A stretch of 64,000 nucleotides of DNA from Mucilaginibacter empetricola (GCF_024808665.1 NZ_JANUBZ010000004.1:124001-188000); one strand, 5' to 3'. Counted from the stretch's first letter, positions 36,026-44,734 are shown. The notes: a model not told the origin generated them from the letters alone. A program made the numbers and translations.

Positions 36026-37390
36026 TTATAAAACAATTGGTTTAGAACGCGCGGTTAAAATGCGGATAACGCACCAGGCAATAATATAGGCCGATGCGCA
36101 AACAGTAAACATAATGCCGTAGGCTATTTGAGGTGTGTTTTTATAAAAATCGGTTAGTCTGCCCGCTAGTAATTGTATCAATACGCCGCCAATACCGCCT
36201 GCCATGCCGCCAATACCGGTAACAGAACCGACTGCCTTTTTGGGAAACATATCAGACACAGTTGTAAATATATTGCACGACCACGCCTGGTGTGCAGCAG
36301 CGCCAATACAAATAACGGCCACCGCCAATGTGAGCGCATGATCTCCAAAGTTTGCCTTATTGCCAAAATACTGGGTGAATAATAATACCAACGGAAACAA
36401 TGCTATAATAAACATAGCCGTCATCCGGGCTTTGTATACGGGCATACCCTTGTTAACAAACAGCAGGGGCAAACTGCCACCAAAAGTACTGCCTAATATA
36501 GCTACGCCATAAACAATAAAGGTGGGCAGCATCACTTCTTCGCCCGTTAGGCCAAATTGCTTTTTCAGATAATCGGGTAGCCAGAATAGCAAGAACCACC
36601 ATATACCATCCGTAAGAAACTTACCGGCGAAAAATGCCCAGGTTTGTGGGTAATGCAAGAGCTTAAACCACGAAGTTTTCTTTTGAGGTATTGCCGGTTC
36701 TTCGGCAGTAGCGGGTTGCACCACCTCATCATCGCTGTGAATATAATCGTATTCTTCTTTAGATAATTTTTTTGATGCCGAGGGAGTAGTATAAAACGCA
36801 AACCAAAAGATTAGCCATAAAAAGCCAGATGCCCCGGTTAACAGGTAGGCCATTTTATAGCCAAGCATGTTGCCCCAATGCGCCAGGCACCAGGGTACAA
36901 AAAGCGATGCTATCATGGCACCAATATTGGCACCGCTATTAAAAATACCGGTAGCTAATGCCCGTTCTTTTTTGGGGAACCACTCGGCAACGGTTTTAAT
37001 AGATGCCGGGAAATTACCGCCTTCGCCAATACCAAACAGGCTTCGTAAAATTACGTGCATGGCTACTACGCTGCCGGCAAGCGCATTCAACATGCCGAAA
37101 ACCGACCATATAATCAGCGATAGAGCCAGACCCAGTTTTGTGCCAATTTTATCAATTATCCAACCGGCTAATACCGTTACTATGGCATAAAATCCGGTAA
37201 AAAATGATGTTACGTATGAAAATTCAATGTTTGTCCATCCAAAACCACCTTTTGCTACGGGGGTAGAAAAAAACTCTTTCAGGTAACTGATTACCTGCCT
37301 GTCCATATAATTAATAGTGGTTGAAAAAAGCAGCAGTACGGTAATTACCCAGCGGTATTTGCCGATGGCTTTTTTAGATGGATTTTCCAT
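36026..37390 (-). CDS. MFS hexuronate transporter, ExuT-like
   Basis: A 454-residue, twelve-helix major-facilitator protein. NYMDRQVISYLKEFF is the typical anion:cation symporter start, and the A-loop motif lies in AGWIIDKIGTKLGLAL; RSLFGIGEGGNFPASIKTVA and EWFPKKERALATGIFNSGA follow, as in ExuT and related galacturonate/glucuronate:H+ symporters. It is the last gene of the kduI-SDR-exuT operon (5-base gap), which supports hexuronate uptake. The exact substrate is not set by sequence. Confidence 0.92.
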   Translation of the reverse strand: MENPSKKAIGKYRWVITVLLLFSTTINYMDRQVISYLKEFFSTPVAKGGFGWTNIEFSYVTSFFTGFYAIVTVLAGWIIDKIGTKLGLALSLIIWSVFGMLNALAGSVVAMHVILRSLFGIGEGGNFPASIKTVAEWFPKKERALATGIFNSGANIGAMIASLFVPWCLAHWGNMLGYKMAYLLTGASGFLWLIFWFAFYTTPSASKKLSKEEYDYIHSDDEVVQPATAEEPAIPQKKTSWFKLLHYPQTWAFFAGKFLTDGIWWFLLFWLPDYLKKQFGLTGEEVMLPTFIVYGVAILGSTFGGSLPLLFVNKGMPVYKARMTAMFIIALFPLVLLFTQYFGNKANFGDHALTLAVAVICIGAAAHQAWSCNIFTTVSDMFPKKAVGSVTGIGGMAGGIGGVLIQLLAGRLTDFYKNTPQIAYGIMFTVCASAYIIAWCVIRILTARSKPIVL

Positions 37391-37395
37391 ATAGA

Positions 37396-38211
37396 TTATA
37401 CACCGCTAAAGATAGAAAATCCGCCATCAACACAAACCATTGAGCCAGTTACAAATACCGACGCATCGCTCAGCAACCAAACCAATGCCCCAATCAGTTC
37501 ATCGGGATGCCCAAAACGTTTAAATGGTGTGTTGCGTATTACTGATTCGCCACGCTGGGTATAACCTCCTTCGGGTTTGGTTAACAGGTTGCGGTTTTGT
37601 TCGGTTAAGAAAAATCCGGGCGCCAGGGCGTTCATCCTTATAGCGTCGCCATAACGGTTAGCCAGCTCTACGGCAAACCATTGGTTATAACAATCGACAG
37701 CTGCTTTACCCATATTATAGCCAAGCACCCTGGTTACTGCGCTTTTTGAGTTCATGGATGATATATTTACGATGCTGCCTTTACCTGTTTTGGCAATACT
37801 TTCGCCAAATATCTGGGTAGGTAATATCGTTCCCCAAAGATTTAATTCCAGCACTTTTTTCATGCCATCCAGATTCATTTTAAAAATGTCTTCATCCGGC
37901 AGCAATACACCCTGAGGCATGTTTCCACCAGCACCGTTTACCAGGCCATCCAATCGACCGAAGGCTCTCAGCACTTTTTCGTTGGCTTGTTTTAGCTCGG
38001 CTTCGTTTAAAACATCAGCCACTAGAGCTATCGCTTTGCCGCCGTTATCATTAATTGCTTTTGCTCGTTCTTCGGCTACGGCTTCTTTGCGACCTAATAT
38101 GCCCACCGCACCACCTGCTGCTACAATGCCCTTAACAAAAGCATCGCCCAAAATACCTGTGCCGCCGGTTACTATAATTACCTTGCCGGCTAATGAATAG
38201 TTGTTTTCCAA
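37396..38211 (-). CDS. SDR-type D-mannonate oxidoreductase (fructuronate reductase)
   Basis: A 271-residue short-chain dehydrogenase with cofactor motif TGGTGILGDAF and catalytic GYNMGKAA (Tyr-x3-Lys). Distinctive blocks LNLWGTILPTQIFGESI, NALAPGFFLTEQNRNLL and VDGGFSIFSGV match the SDR form of mannonate oxidoreductase typified by B. subtilis YjmF. It would reduce D-fructuronate to D-mannonate, feeding uxuA. KduD (2-dehydro-3-deoxygluconate 5-dehydrogenase) is the main alternative given the adjacent kduI; the length and PGFFLTEQNR favour the mannonate enzyme. Confidence 0.82.
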   Translation of the reverse strand: MENNYSLAGKVIIVTGGTGILGDAFVKGIVAAGGAVGILGRKEAVAEERAKAINDNGGKAIALVADVLNEAELKQANEKVLRAFGRLDGLVNGAGGNMPQGVLLPDEDIFKMNLDGMKKVLELNLWGTILPTQIFGESIAKTGKGSIVNISSMNSKSAVTRVLGYNMGKAAVDCYNQWFAVELANRYGDAIRMNALAPGFFLTEQNRNLLTKPEGGYTQRGESVIRNTPFKRFGHPDELIGALVWLLSDASVFVTGSMVCVDGGFSIFSGV

Positions 38212-38229
38212 TTGATGTTGAACTAAATT

Positions 38230-39060
38230 TTATCTTAAATCTGTTATCGCTAAGGCGTCCATATCGGTATAATCCAGGTTTTCGCCGGCCATACCCCATA
38301 TAAAGCCATAATTAGCCGTGCCGCTGCCCGAATGGATACTCCATGGTGGCGATACCACGGCCTCGTAATTTTTTACTAAAATATGGCGGGTTTCGTCTTT
38401 CTCGCCCATGTAATGAAATATTTGCTGGTCTGAAGGGACATCAAAATAAAAGTAAGCTTCCATACGCCTGTCGTGCACATGTGGCGGCATGGTGTTCCAT
38501 ACGCTGCCACTGCTTAAAATAGTTAAACCCATTACCAGCTGACAGCTTTGAATACCTTCCAGATGAATATATTTATTGATAACCCTGGCATTTGCTGTAG
38601 ACTGATGCCCGGCAGATACTTTAGCTGCTTCGGCATTGGTCATTAACACAGTGGCGTATGTTTTATGCGCAGGTGCCGATAATAAATAAAACACAGCCGG
38701 ACTATTTTCATTTTTACTTTTAAAGGCAACTTGTTTTACGCCTTTGCCAACGTAAAGACAATCTAGCTTATTTACGGTATAGCTTTTTCCGTCTACTATC
38801 ACTTCACCATCGCCGGCTACGTTGATAATGCCGATTTCCCTGCGATCTAAGAAATATTCTGCACGCAGGTTAGGGTAATTGGGTAAACTTAACGGCGTGG
38901 CAGCAGGACTGGCAGCCCCAACAATCATGCGATCGTAATGCGTGTATACGCAGTTTAATTCGTCTGCTTTTACAAGGTTATTTATCAGAAATCGCTCCCT
39001 GATGGTATCGGTCCGGTAGTCTTTAAAATCTTCCGGATGCACGGCATGTAGTACTTTCAA
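38230..39060 (-). CDS. kduI: 5-dehydro-4-deoxy-D-glucuronate isomerase
   Basis: A 276-residue KduI of normal length. The double-stranded beta-helix has the metal ligands in HVHDRRMEAY near residue 195 and in WSIHSGSG near 240. MKVLHAVHPEDFKDYRTD and EYFLDRREIGIINVAG match the family N-terminus. It isomerises the open form of unsaturated uronate to 2,5-diketo-3-deoxygluconate in the cytoplasm. First gene of an operon with the SDR and the transporter. Confidence 0.97.
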   Translation of the reverse strand: MKVLHAVHPEDFKDYRTDTIRERFLINNLVKADELNCVYTHYDRMIVGAASPAATPLSLPNYPNLRAEYFLDRREIGIINVAGDGEVIVDGKSYTVNKLDCLYVGKGVKQVAFKSKNENSPAVFYLLSAPAHKTYATVLMTNAEAAKVSAGHQSTANARVINKYIHLEGIQSCQLVMGLTILSSGSVWNTMPPHVHDRRMEAYFYFDVPSDQQIFHYMGEKDETRHILVKNYEAVVSPPWSIHSGSGTANYGFIWGMAGENLDYTDMDALAITDLR

Positions 39061-39152
39061 AACTGAAATTTTATAATGGATGGTTCTTATAATTGCAAAA
39101 GCAAGTCTACAACCTTAGTTTATTATTCTGAAAGAATTGATCAGGTATTTCT

Positions 39153-39216
39153 ACGCAAACGTTATAGCTGGCTCGTTAACCATAAAGGTATTTCTTTTTA
39201 CTATAACGTTTTCGCA
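39153..39216. promoter_or_regulatory. Paired inverted operators upstream of kduI
   Basis: CGCAAACGTTATAG (39154-39167) and its complement CTATAACGTTTTCG (39201-39214) are facing copies agreeing in 13 of 14 positions, with AACGTT cores 47 bases apart. The spacing suits looping by a LacI-type regulator. Confidence 0.5.
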
Positions 39217-39297
39217 CAAATACTAAATAAAACAGGCAATTTAAATGGTTTTGACATGTAATATTGTGTAAACAGATATTAATAACGAGTTTTGGCC

Positions 39298-39753
39298 ATG
39301 AAAAACAAATTTTCTATAATCACATTATCTTTCCTTTTTATCATCATCTTAATGGAATCACAACAAACTTTTGCTCAAAACACAAGCTCGATAAAAGACG
39401 TAGCCGCCGCGGTAGAACAATTACGCGGAGCCATGATTAGTGCCGACAGTGTAACACTTGACAAACTTGCATCGCCTGAACTGAGCTACGGTCACTCAGG
39501 TGGTTTAATGCAAAACAAACAAGAATTTATTCATTCATTTACCAGCGGCGCTTCGGTTTTTGTTAGCATTGAGCTTAGCGATCAAACTATCCAGATTGTT
39601 GACAATACCGCCATTGTAAGGCATATACTTACTGCTGCCACCAATGATAAAGGCAAAGGCCCAGGCAGTGTTAAAATAAGCATTATTTTGGTTTGGGTAA
39701 AGAACCAGGCGGGAGAGTGGAAGCTTTTGGCACGACAAGCTGTGAAGGTGTAA
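39298..39753 (+). CDS. Secreted NTF2-like (DUF4440-type) protein
   Basis: A 151-residue protein with a signal peptide ending FAQ. The mature part is an SnoaL/NTF2-like cone: VEQLRGAMISADSVTLDKLA, ELSYGHSGG, and VKISIILVWVKNQAGEWKLLARQ. The start ATG at 39298 is preferred over a TTG two codons earlier. Such domains bind small hydrophobic ligands or act as enzymes; no catalytic residues are evident. It diverges from the kduI operon and shares its upstream region. Confidence 0.85.
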   Translation: MKNKFSIITLSFLFIIILMESQQTFAQNTSSIKDVAAAVEQLRGAMISADSVTLDKLASPELSYGHSGGLMQNKQEFIHSFTSGASVFVSIELSDQTIQIVDNTAIVRHILTAATNDKGKGPGSVKISIILVWVKNQAGEWKLLARQAVKV

Positions 39754-39794
39754 TTTAAGCCAGATTATCAGCTTCGCTGATTAAAATATTTATG

Positions 39795-39836
39795 CAATCC
39801 CGTTAAAAAGAAGATTTTTGACGGGATTGTTTGTTT
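39795..39836 (+). terminator. Intrinsic terminator
   Basis: CAATCCCGT pairs with ACGGGATTG, with further A/T pairing inside, followed by TTTGTTTT. Confidence 0.8.
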
Positions 39837-40239
39837 TATATCGTAAAGGACATAATCATAGTATACACTATAGGTAATAAATGACGTTAGGGTTTATTTG
39901 TATCTAATTGATGTTTAGTGTTTTATGATTGATCAAACTTAATGTGTTGCTTTGGTGACAAACCCGGTAATTAAAAGGGTATCTTTACTTTATTCTTCGG
40001 GCGATGTATGGCAAAAGCCTTTAACACGCCATCACTTCTGCTAACAAAATTAATTCAATGACATTTCCTGACCCGGGTTTCTGCGGTTATATGTGGTTTG
40101 TGCTACCCTGCACTCTGCCATAGTAGTTATATCCCCATTTCAGCGCTTTTAAGAACAATCGCCACTGATTTGAATACCACTCAACGGGATGTCAATACCT
40201 GCCTCAAAAAATAAAATAACTATTAAATAAAATAAGTCT
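39837..40239. other. Non-coding interval before small-protein operon
   Basis: No reading frame of note, promoter consensus or strong hairpin was seen in this 400-base stretch. A short ATAGT-ATAC-ACTAT inverted repeat lies at its start. It presumably carries the promoter of the three small genes that follow. Confidence 0.45.
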
Positions 40240-40374
40240 ATGAAAGGAAAAAACGCATCTAAAGAAAAGAAAAAGGCTCCGGCTGAAAACACTAGCAAAA
40301 ATGTGTCCGATTATCAGTCTGGTAAAAAATCAGCATCCAGTATTGGAATAGTACCTGTAAACAAAAAGAAATAA
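40240..40374 (+). CDS. Small Lys-rich protein (44 aa)
   Basis: The ATG at 40240 opens a 44-residue frame (MKGKNASKEKKKAPAENTSK at the start, ending VPVNKKK). It is strongly basic and probably disordered. Its TAA shares one base with the ATG of the next gene (TAATG), a typical translational-coupling junction that supports both being real. I do not recognise a family; binding to nucleic acid is conceivable from charge alone. Confidence 0.65.
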   Translation: MKGKNASKEKKKAPAENTSKNVSDYQSGKKSASSIGIVPVNKKK

Positions 40375-40697
40375 TGATCGATAACCAAACCGCCAATTAT
40401 ACGGCCAAAGTTTATGTATATGACCTTGACAATTGCGCCAAAGAATTCGGCTTTAAGCAGGATGAAAACTGGGAGCTCAGCGTGCTTTCTGATAGTGACA
40501 AAATAGCTATCGAGAAAAGATACTATCCTACGGTTTCAATAAAAGCACTTCCGGAAATGCTTCCCGTACTTTTTAACCTGGTGAGAACAAGGCTTGCGCA
40601 ATTAACAGGCATTACCAATAAGGGCAACCCAGCACAAATGTCGGCGGCTGATCTGCAATTCCTTGTCGCTTATAATCCTAAAAGGCCGCGGACTTAA
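40374..40697 (+). CDS. Uncharacterised 107-residue protein
   Basis: A soluble protein without signal peptide. AKVYVYDLDNCAKEFGFKQD near the start and KALPEMLPVLFNLVRTRLAQ in the middle suggest alternating strands and a long helix. Its start overlaps the stop of the preceding small basic gene, and a third small gene follows 46 bases later before a shared terminator. I do not recognise a family. The three appear to form one operon. Confidence 0.7.
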   Translation: MIDNQTANYTAKVYVYDLDNCAKEFGFKQDENWELSVLSDSDKIAIEKRYYPTVSIKALPEMLPVLFNLVRTRLAQLTGITNKGNPAQMSAADLQFLVAYNPKRPRT

Positions 40698-40743
40698 TAT
40701 TAAACGCCGCCTACCGAATTTAAATGTACTTAAAATTGATTGA

Positions 40744-40929
40744 ATGTATAAGGAGCTAAAACTGTTGGCGGGTCAAAATCTCCGTTATACAGGCAAACCC
40801 TTTCCGGGTTTTAATAAAGATTTGCCTTATATGACGTTTGTGGCCTATCATAACACGTCGCAATGTATTGTTGAATATAATCAGGTGCAGATAATAGTCA
40901 ACACCCGGCGCACAATAGCCGTTAAATAA
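40744..40929 (+). CDS. Uncharacterised 61-residue protein
   Basis: A short protein (MYKELKLLAGQNLRYTG at the start) with a pattern of short strands, for example MTFVAYHNTSQCIVEYNQVQ. The frame ends 5 bases before a perfect intrinsic terminator, which supports it as the last gene of the small operon. No family is recognised. Confidence 0.6.
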   Translation: MYKELKLLAGQNLRYTGKPFPGFNKDLPYMTFVAYHNTSQCIVEYNQVQIIVNTRRTIAVK

Positions 40930-40933
40930 GCAT

Positions 40934-40974
40934 ACACAAAAGCCTTCGGAGATAACCGAAGGCTTTTGTGTTTT
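40934..40974 (+). terminator. Strong intrinsic terminator
   Basis: ACACAAAAGCCTTCGG and CCGAAGGCTTTTGTGT form a perfect 16-base stem with loop AGATAA and trailing T residues. Confidence 0.9.
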
Positions 40975-41073
40975 AAGAGGTTTTAATTAAATATTGGCCT
41001 AAATTGTATAATTTATGTCCTTTGAGACATTTGATTTATAGCGTATATTTGTTATAAGCGTTATGATAAATAT

Positions 41074-42123
41074 ATGAACGTTAATAATCAGCAAAGAAAA
41101 CAGGTTGTCATCGTGGTAATGTCAGGCCATCAAATAATCAATTTTGGCGGCCCGGCCGATGTTTTTACTAATGCTGATAATTGTTTAAGAGCCACAGGTT
41201 CTGAAGCGGGTTATGATATTTTGATTACATCGCCAACGGCCAATAAAAAAATACGCAGCGCGAATGGGATGGAAATGATTTGCCAGTACAGTGCAATGGA
41301 AATTACAACGCCCATTGATACGCTGATAGTAGCAGGCAATAACTTTCAAACTTTAAAAACGCCTGAATACAAAGATTTTTATAGATGGCTGATATCCATA
41401 AACAATAATAACACCCGCCGTATCGGCTCAGTTTGTGGAGGGGCTTTTGCCTTGGCCGAAGCAGGCTTGCTCAACGGTAAAAAAGCAACAACGCACTGGG
41501 AGCTAAGCGAAAGATTAAAGAAAGATTATCCGCTTGTTGACGTAAATGCTAACGCTTTTTATACCAACGATGGTAATATTTATACTTCGGGAGGCGTATC
41601 ATCAGGAATTGACCTGGCCCTTGCATTGGTAGAGGAAGACCACGGGAAAGATATTGCCATACAGGTTGCCCGTAAAATGGTTTTTTATTTGAGCCGACCA
41701 GGTTTCCAGGTTCAGTTTGGAAATTTACTGCCTGTTTACGAAAGTTCAAACATAGCCGAAAAACTGCACAGCTGGTTTAATGAAAACCTGCACGAACCTT
41801 TGGATGTAACCAGCATTGCCGATCATTTAAATATGAGTCCGAGAAATTTTACGCGTGTTTTTCATAGGCAAACGGGTTTGCCGCCAGCTAAGTTTATAGA
41901 AAAGCTGCGTGTTGAAACCGCCCGCAAGTACTTGGAAGATACTGATATGCCACTTGAAGGTATTGCCGAAAAGTGTGGCCTGGGTGGTTTGGTATCTATG
42001 AGACGCACGTTTCTGCGGCATTTAATGACCACCCCGTCAGATTATCGCCGGGCGTTCAGAACATCATTAAAAGTACCCGGCTTTAGCGATATTCTTCAAT
42101 CTAATTTATATCACACTAATTAA
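41074..42123 (+). CDS. GlxA-family AraC-type transcriptional regulator
   Basis: A 349-residue regulator with an N-terminal DJ-1/PfpI-like domain and a C-terminal AraC double helix-turn-helix. The nucleophile-elbow Cys is in GSVCGGAFALAEAG near residue 119, and GGVSSGIDLALALVEED follows. The DNA-binding part contains HLNMSPRNFTRVFHRQTG and DMPLEGIAEKCGLGG. Such regulators lack proteolytic activity. The next gene, GAPDH, starts 95 bases later in the same direction and may be a target. Confidence 0.93.
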   Translation: MNVNNQQRKQVVIVVMSGHQIINFGGPADVFTNADNCLRATGSEAGYDILITSPTANKKIRSANGMEMICQYSAMEITTPIDTLIVAGNNFQTLKTPEYKDFYRWLISINNNNTRRIGSVCGGAFALAEAGLLNGKKATTHWELSERLKKDYPLVDVNANAFYTNDGNIYTSGGVSSGIDLALALVEEDHGKDIAIQVARKMVFYLSRPGFQVQFGNLLPVYESSNIAEKLHSWFNENLHEPLDVTSIADHLNMSPRNFTRVFHRQTGLPPAKFIEKLRVETARKYLEDTDMPLEGIAEKCGLGGLVSMRRTFLRHLMTTPSDYRRAFRTSLKVPGFSDILQSNLYHTN

Positions 42124-42218
42124 CTAAATAAATATCGGCCTCAATTTTGAAATATGCAGCAATAGCATGTTAAGAGGCTTACTATGTCTTTTTATTATTA
42201 AACTTATATACAAACAAA

Positions 42219-43196
42219 ATGAAAATTGCAATTAATGGATTTGGCCGCATCGGCAGGATGACCCTAAGGGCGTTACAAAACAAACCAGAAATAGAAGTAG
42301 TGGCTGTGAATGATTTAACCGATATAAAAACACTGGCACACCTGCTTAAATATGATACCGCCCACGGGCGCTTTCCAGGTGAGGTTATTGCCGATGGCGA
42401 TGCACTTGTTGTAAATGGCAAACGAATTTTATTGCTGAGTGAAAGAGATCCTGAAAAATTGCCATGGAAAGATTTAGGGATCGATGTTGTGGTGGAATCA
42501 ACCGGAAGGTTTACGGATAAAGCTGCTGCCCAATCACATATTAATGCCGGTGCAAAAAAAGTATTGATTACTGCGCCAGGTACAGGTGGTGTAAAAACCA
42601 TTGTACACGGTATTAATAACGAGTTGATAGGAGAGGACGTGATTTATTCGACTGCATCATGTACCACCGGGAGCATTGCGCCGGTATTATATATATTGGA
42701 TAAAGAATTTGGTGTTGAATCGGGCTATATGATCACCGTACATGCATTTACTGCTGATCAAAACCTGCAGGATGCGCCTCATAAAGATTTGCGAAGGGCA
42801 CGTGCGGCAACTTATTCTATCATCCCAACAACTACCGGCGCAGCCAAAGCCATAGGCGATGTATTGCCTAACCTGAAGGGGAAAATGGATGGCTACTCAT
42901 ACCGTGTGCCGGTAATTGATGCATCGATAGTTGATTTGTCTATCAACCTGAAAAAAGAAGTATCTGTTGCAGAGCTCAATAACCTGTTTAAGCATTATGC
43001 CGAAAATTCGCTTAAAGGCATCATGGAGTATACGGAAGAACCTTTGGTATCATCAGATATTTTGGGAAACACACACTCATCTATTGTTGATGGCGGCCTT
43101 ACCAAAACCATTGGTAAATTGGTTAAAGTTGTGGCCTGGTATGATAATGAGGTAGGTATTTCTAACCGGATAGCAGAGTTGGTGTCCAAATTGTAA
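42219..43196 (+). CDS. gap: Type I glyceraldehyde-3-phosphate dehydrogenase
   Basis: A 325-residue GAPDH, slightly shorter than typical. The NAD motif is INGFGRIGRM, and the catalytic Cys lies in STASCTTGS near residue 147, where the usual Asn after CTT is Gly. HAFTADQNLQDAPHKDLRRA contains the catalytic His, and IPTTTGAAKAIGDVLP follows. The enzyme oxidises glyceraldehyde 3-phosphate in glycolysis. Because the CTTN motif is altered, this may be a paralogue with shifted substrate or cofactor use. Confidence 0.93.
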   Translation: MKIAINGFGRIGRMTLRALQNKPEIEVVAVNDLTDIKTLAHLLKYDTAHGRFPGEVIADGDALVVNGKRILLLSERDPEKLPWKDLGIDVVVESTGRFTDKAAAQSHINAGAKKVLITAPGTGGVKTIVHGINNELIGEDVIYSTASCTTGSIAPVLYILDKEFGVESGYMITVHAFTADQNLQDAPHKDLRRARAATYSIIPTTTGAAKAIGDVLPNLKGKMDGYSYRVPVIDASIVDLSINLKKEVSVAELNNLFKHYAENSLKGIMEYTEEPLVSSDILGNTHSSIVDGGLTKTIGKLVKVVAWYDNEVGISNRIAELVSKL

Positions 43197-43216
43197 TTGA
43201 AAAATATTTCGACAAG

Positions 43217-43256
43217 AATTGCCAGGGTTTGAGAACAGACTCTGGCAATTTTATTT
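43217..43256 (+). terminator. Intrinsic terminator of gap
   Basis: AATTGCCAG pairs with CTGGCAATT, followed by TTTATTTT. It lies 20 bases after the gap stop and abuts the convergent TetR gene. Confidence 0.8.
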
Positions 43257-43837
43257 TAATTAAGCACTGCTATAGTAAGCGCTATGATGTCGTTAAAAAC
43301 AGATGGGTCTGTAATTGATTTGGCGGTAACACGCATACCTTTTACGGTGTTAATGATAAATCTGGCCAGTGCGCGGGCATCCTGAGGGTTGTTTATTTCA
43401 CCACTGTCTTTACCTCTTTGTATTACCTGGTAAAAGGCATCTTCCATTTGCTGATCATTTTTGCAAACCATATTGTTTACCTGCTGATCGTGGGGCGCTA
43501 CTTCTACTTCGGCATTAACCATAAAACAACCTTTATGTTGTTTATCCTCCAGCAAGTCGCCGGTTGATAGTTCCAGTAATTGTTTGATGGTTTCTTTTGT
43601 TGAACCGGAATTGGTGATAATCTCCTGGATCTTTGCGGTCCCGGCATTTTGATAGCTTTCCAATGCCTTTACAAATAAAGTATGTTTATCGGTATAGGTA
43701 TCGTATAAGCTGGAACGGCTTATACCCAGGCCATCCACCAGATCTTGCATAGAGGTGCCATTATAGCCCTTGTACCAAAAAATCTGTATGGCCTTAGCGA
43801 GCACTTCGTTCTCATCAAAATCTTTACTTCTTGCCAT
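43256..43837 (-). CDS. TetR-family transcriptional regulator
   Basis: Starting at the ATG at 43837 the protein has 193 residues (MARSKDFDENEVLAKAIQIF); a longer start ten codons upstream is less typical. The DNA-binding domain reads YNGTSMQDLVDGLGISRSSL then YDTYTDKHTLFVKAL. Conserved features (GCFMVNAEVE, ARALARFIINTVKGMRV) match the TetR/AcrR subgroup often paired with oxidoreductases. It follows the SDR gene on the same strand after 72 bases and probably represses that operon through the palindromes at 44687-44734. Confidence 0.9.
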   Translation of the reverse strand: MARSKDFDENEVLAKAIQIFWYKGYNGTSMQDLVDGLGISRSSLYDTYTDKHTLFVKALESYQNAGTAKIQEIITNSGSTKETIKQLLELSTGDLLEDKQHKGCFMVNAEVEVAPHDQQVNNMVCKNDQQMEDAFYQVIQRGKDSGEINNPQDARALARFIINTVKGMRVTAKSITDPSVFNDIIALTIAVLN

Positions 43838-43909
43838 AATGTTAAATAGCTTTGCCTTAGGTGGCAAAGCTATTCATTTTTAATTATTTTCGCTTCAATT
43901 AATCAGGTA

Positions 43910-44659
43910 TTACCTGATGCCGCCGCTAGCCAGTAATATTTCGCCGGTTAACCAGCGTGCATCTTCAGAAGCCAGGAATACGGCCACATCGGCAATATCA
44001 TCAGGCTGGCCGATACGACCAAGTGGTGTAGTACGAACTAATTCAGTTTCAAAATCACTTCCAATAAAACCAGCGGTATGGGTACCTTCGGTTTCAACCA
44101 TGCCCGGGTTAATGGAGTTAACGCGTATTTTTTTACCGCCCAATTCTTTTGCCAAAACGTGTGTTATAGCATCAACAGCGCCTTTAGTTGCGGTGTAAAT
44201 AGAACTACCAACAGGAGTGATGGCAGTAACAGCTGAGCTGATGTTAATAATGCTGCCACCATTTTGGTTGAAGTTTTTAACAGCTCCCTGAGTGGTTAAT
44301 AATAAACCCAATACGTTAGTGTCAAATTGAGTATGAAAATCTTCGGCATTTATTTCTTCAATAGCGCCAAATTTGTAAACGCCAGCATTGTTTACTAAAA
44401 TATCAACCGGGCCGAAAGCCTTTTTTGTTTCTTCAAACAAACGGGCAACATCTGCTTCGTTTGATACATTACCTTGTACGGCTATTGCTTTGCCACCTTC
44501 GGCGGTTATTTCGGCAACAACTTTATCCGCTCCGGCTTTTGCCGATGCATAGTTTACTACTACGCTGGCACCTGCAGCAGCAAGGTGTTTAGCTATACCT
44601 GCACCAATACCTTTTGATGCTCCTGTTATTACGGCTACTTTATTTTCTAATTTTTTCAT
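43910..44659 (-). CDS. SDR family oxidoreductase, FabG-like
   Basis: A classical 249-residue short-chain dehydrogenase starting MKKLENKVAVITGASKGIG. NNAG is in DILVNNAGVYKFG, the catalytic Ser in NISSAVTAITPVGSS, and Tyr/Lys in YTATKGAVDAI. INPGMVETEGT and the terminal ILLASGGIR complete the family. The substrate is unknown. An upstream ATG 15 codons earlier is rejected because it would include the operator. It is regulated with the TetR gene, likely induced by an electrophile or alcohol, which is inference. Confidence 0.9.
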   Translation of the reverse strand: MKKLENKVAVITGASKGIGAGIAKHLAAAGASVVVNYASAKAGADKVVAEITAEGGKAIAVQGNVSNEADVARLFEETKKAFGPVDILVNNAGVYKFGAIEEINAEDFHTQFDTNVLGLLLTTQGAVKNFNQNGGSIINISSAVTAITPVGSSIYTATKGAVDAITHVLAKELGGKKIRVNSINPGMVETEGTHTAGFIGSDFETELVRTTPLGRIGQPDDIADVAVFLASEDARWLTGEILLASGGIR

Positions 44660-44686
44660 GATTGTAGTTCGATTATTTTTATATTT

Positions 44687-44734
44687 GGAATAATCGTTCC
44701 GCAAATGTAAATCTAATATTGGAATGATTGTTCC
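44687..44734 (-). promoter_or_regulatory. Twin TetR operators around a -7 element
   Basis: GGAATAATCGTTCC (44687-44700) and GGAATGATTGTTCC (44721-44734) are GGAA-N6-TTCC palindromes differing at two positions. Between them, minus-strand TACATTTG (44709-44702) fits TAnnTTTG. Two bound dimers would cover the promoter of the SDR/TetR operon. Confidence 0.7.

Noticed and set aside
39076..39261. A 61-residue plus-strand frame upstream of the NTF2-like gene
   Set aside because: It covers the paired kduI operators, has no recognisable domain and no supporting spacing; the interval is regulatory.
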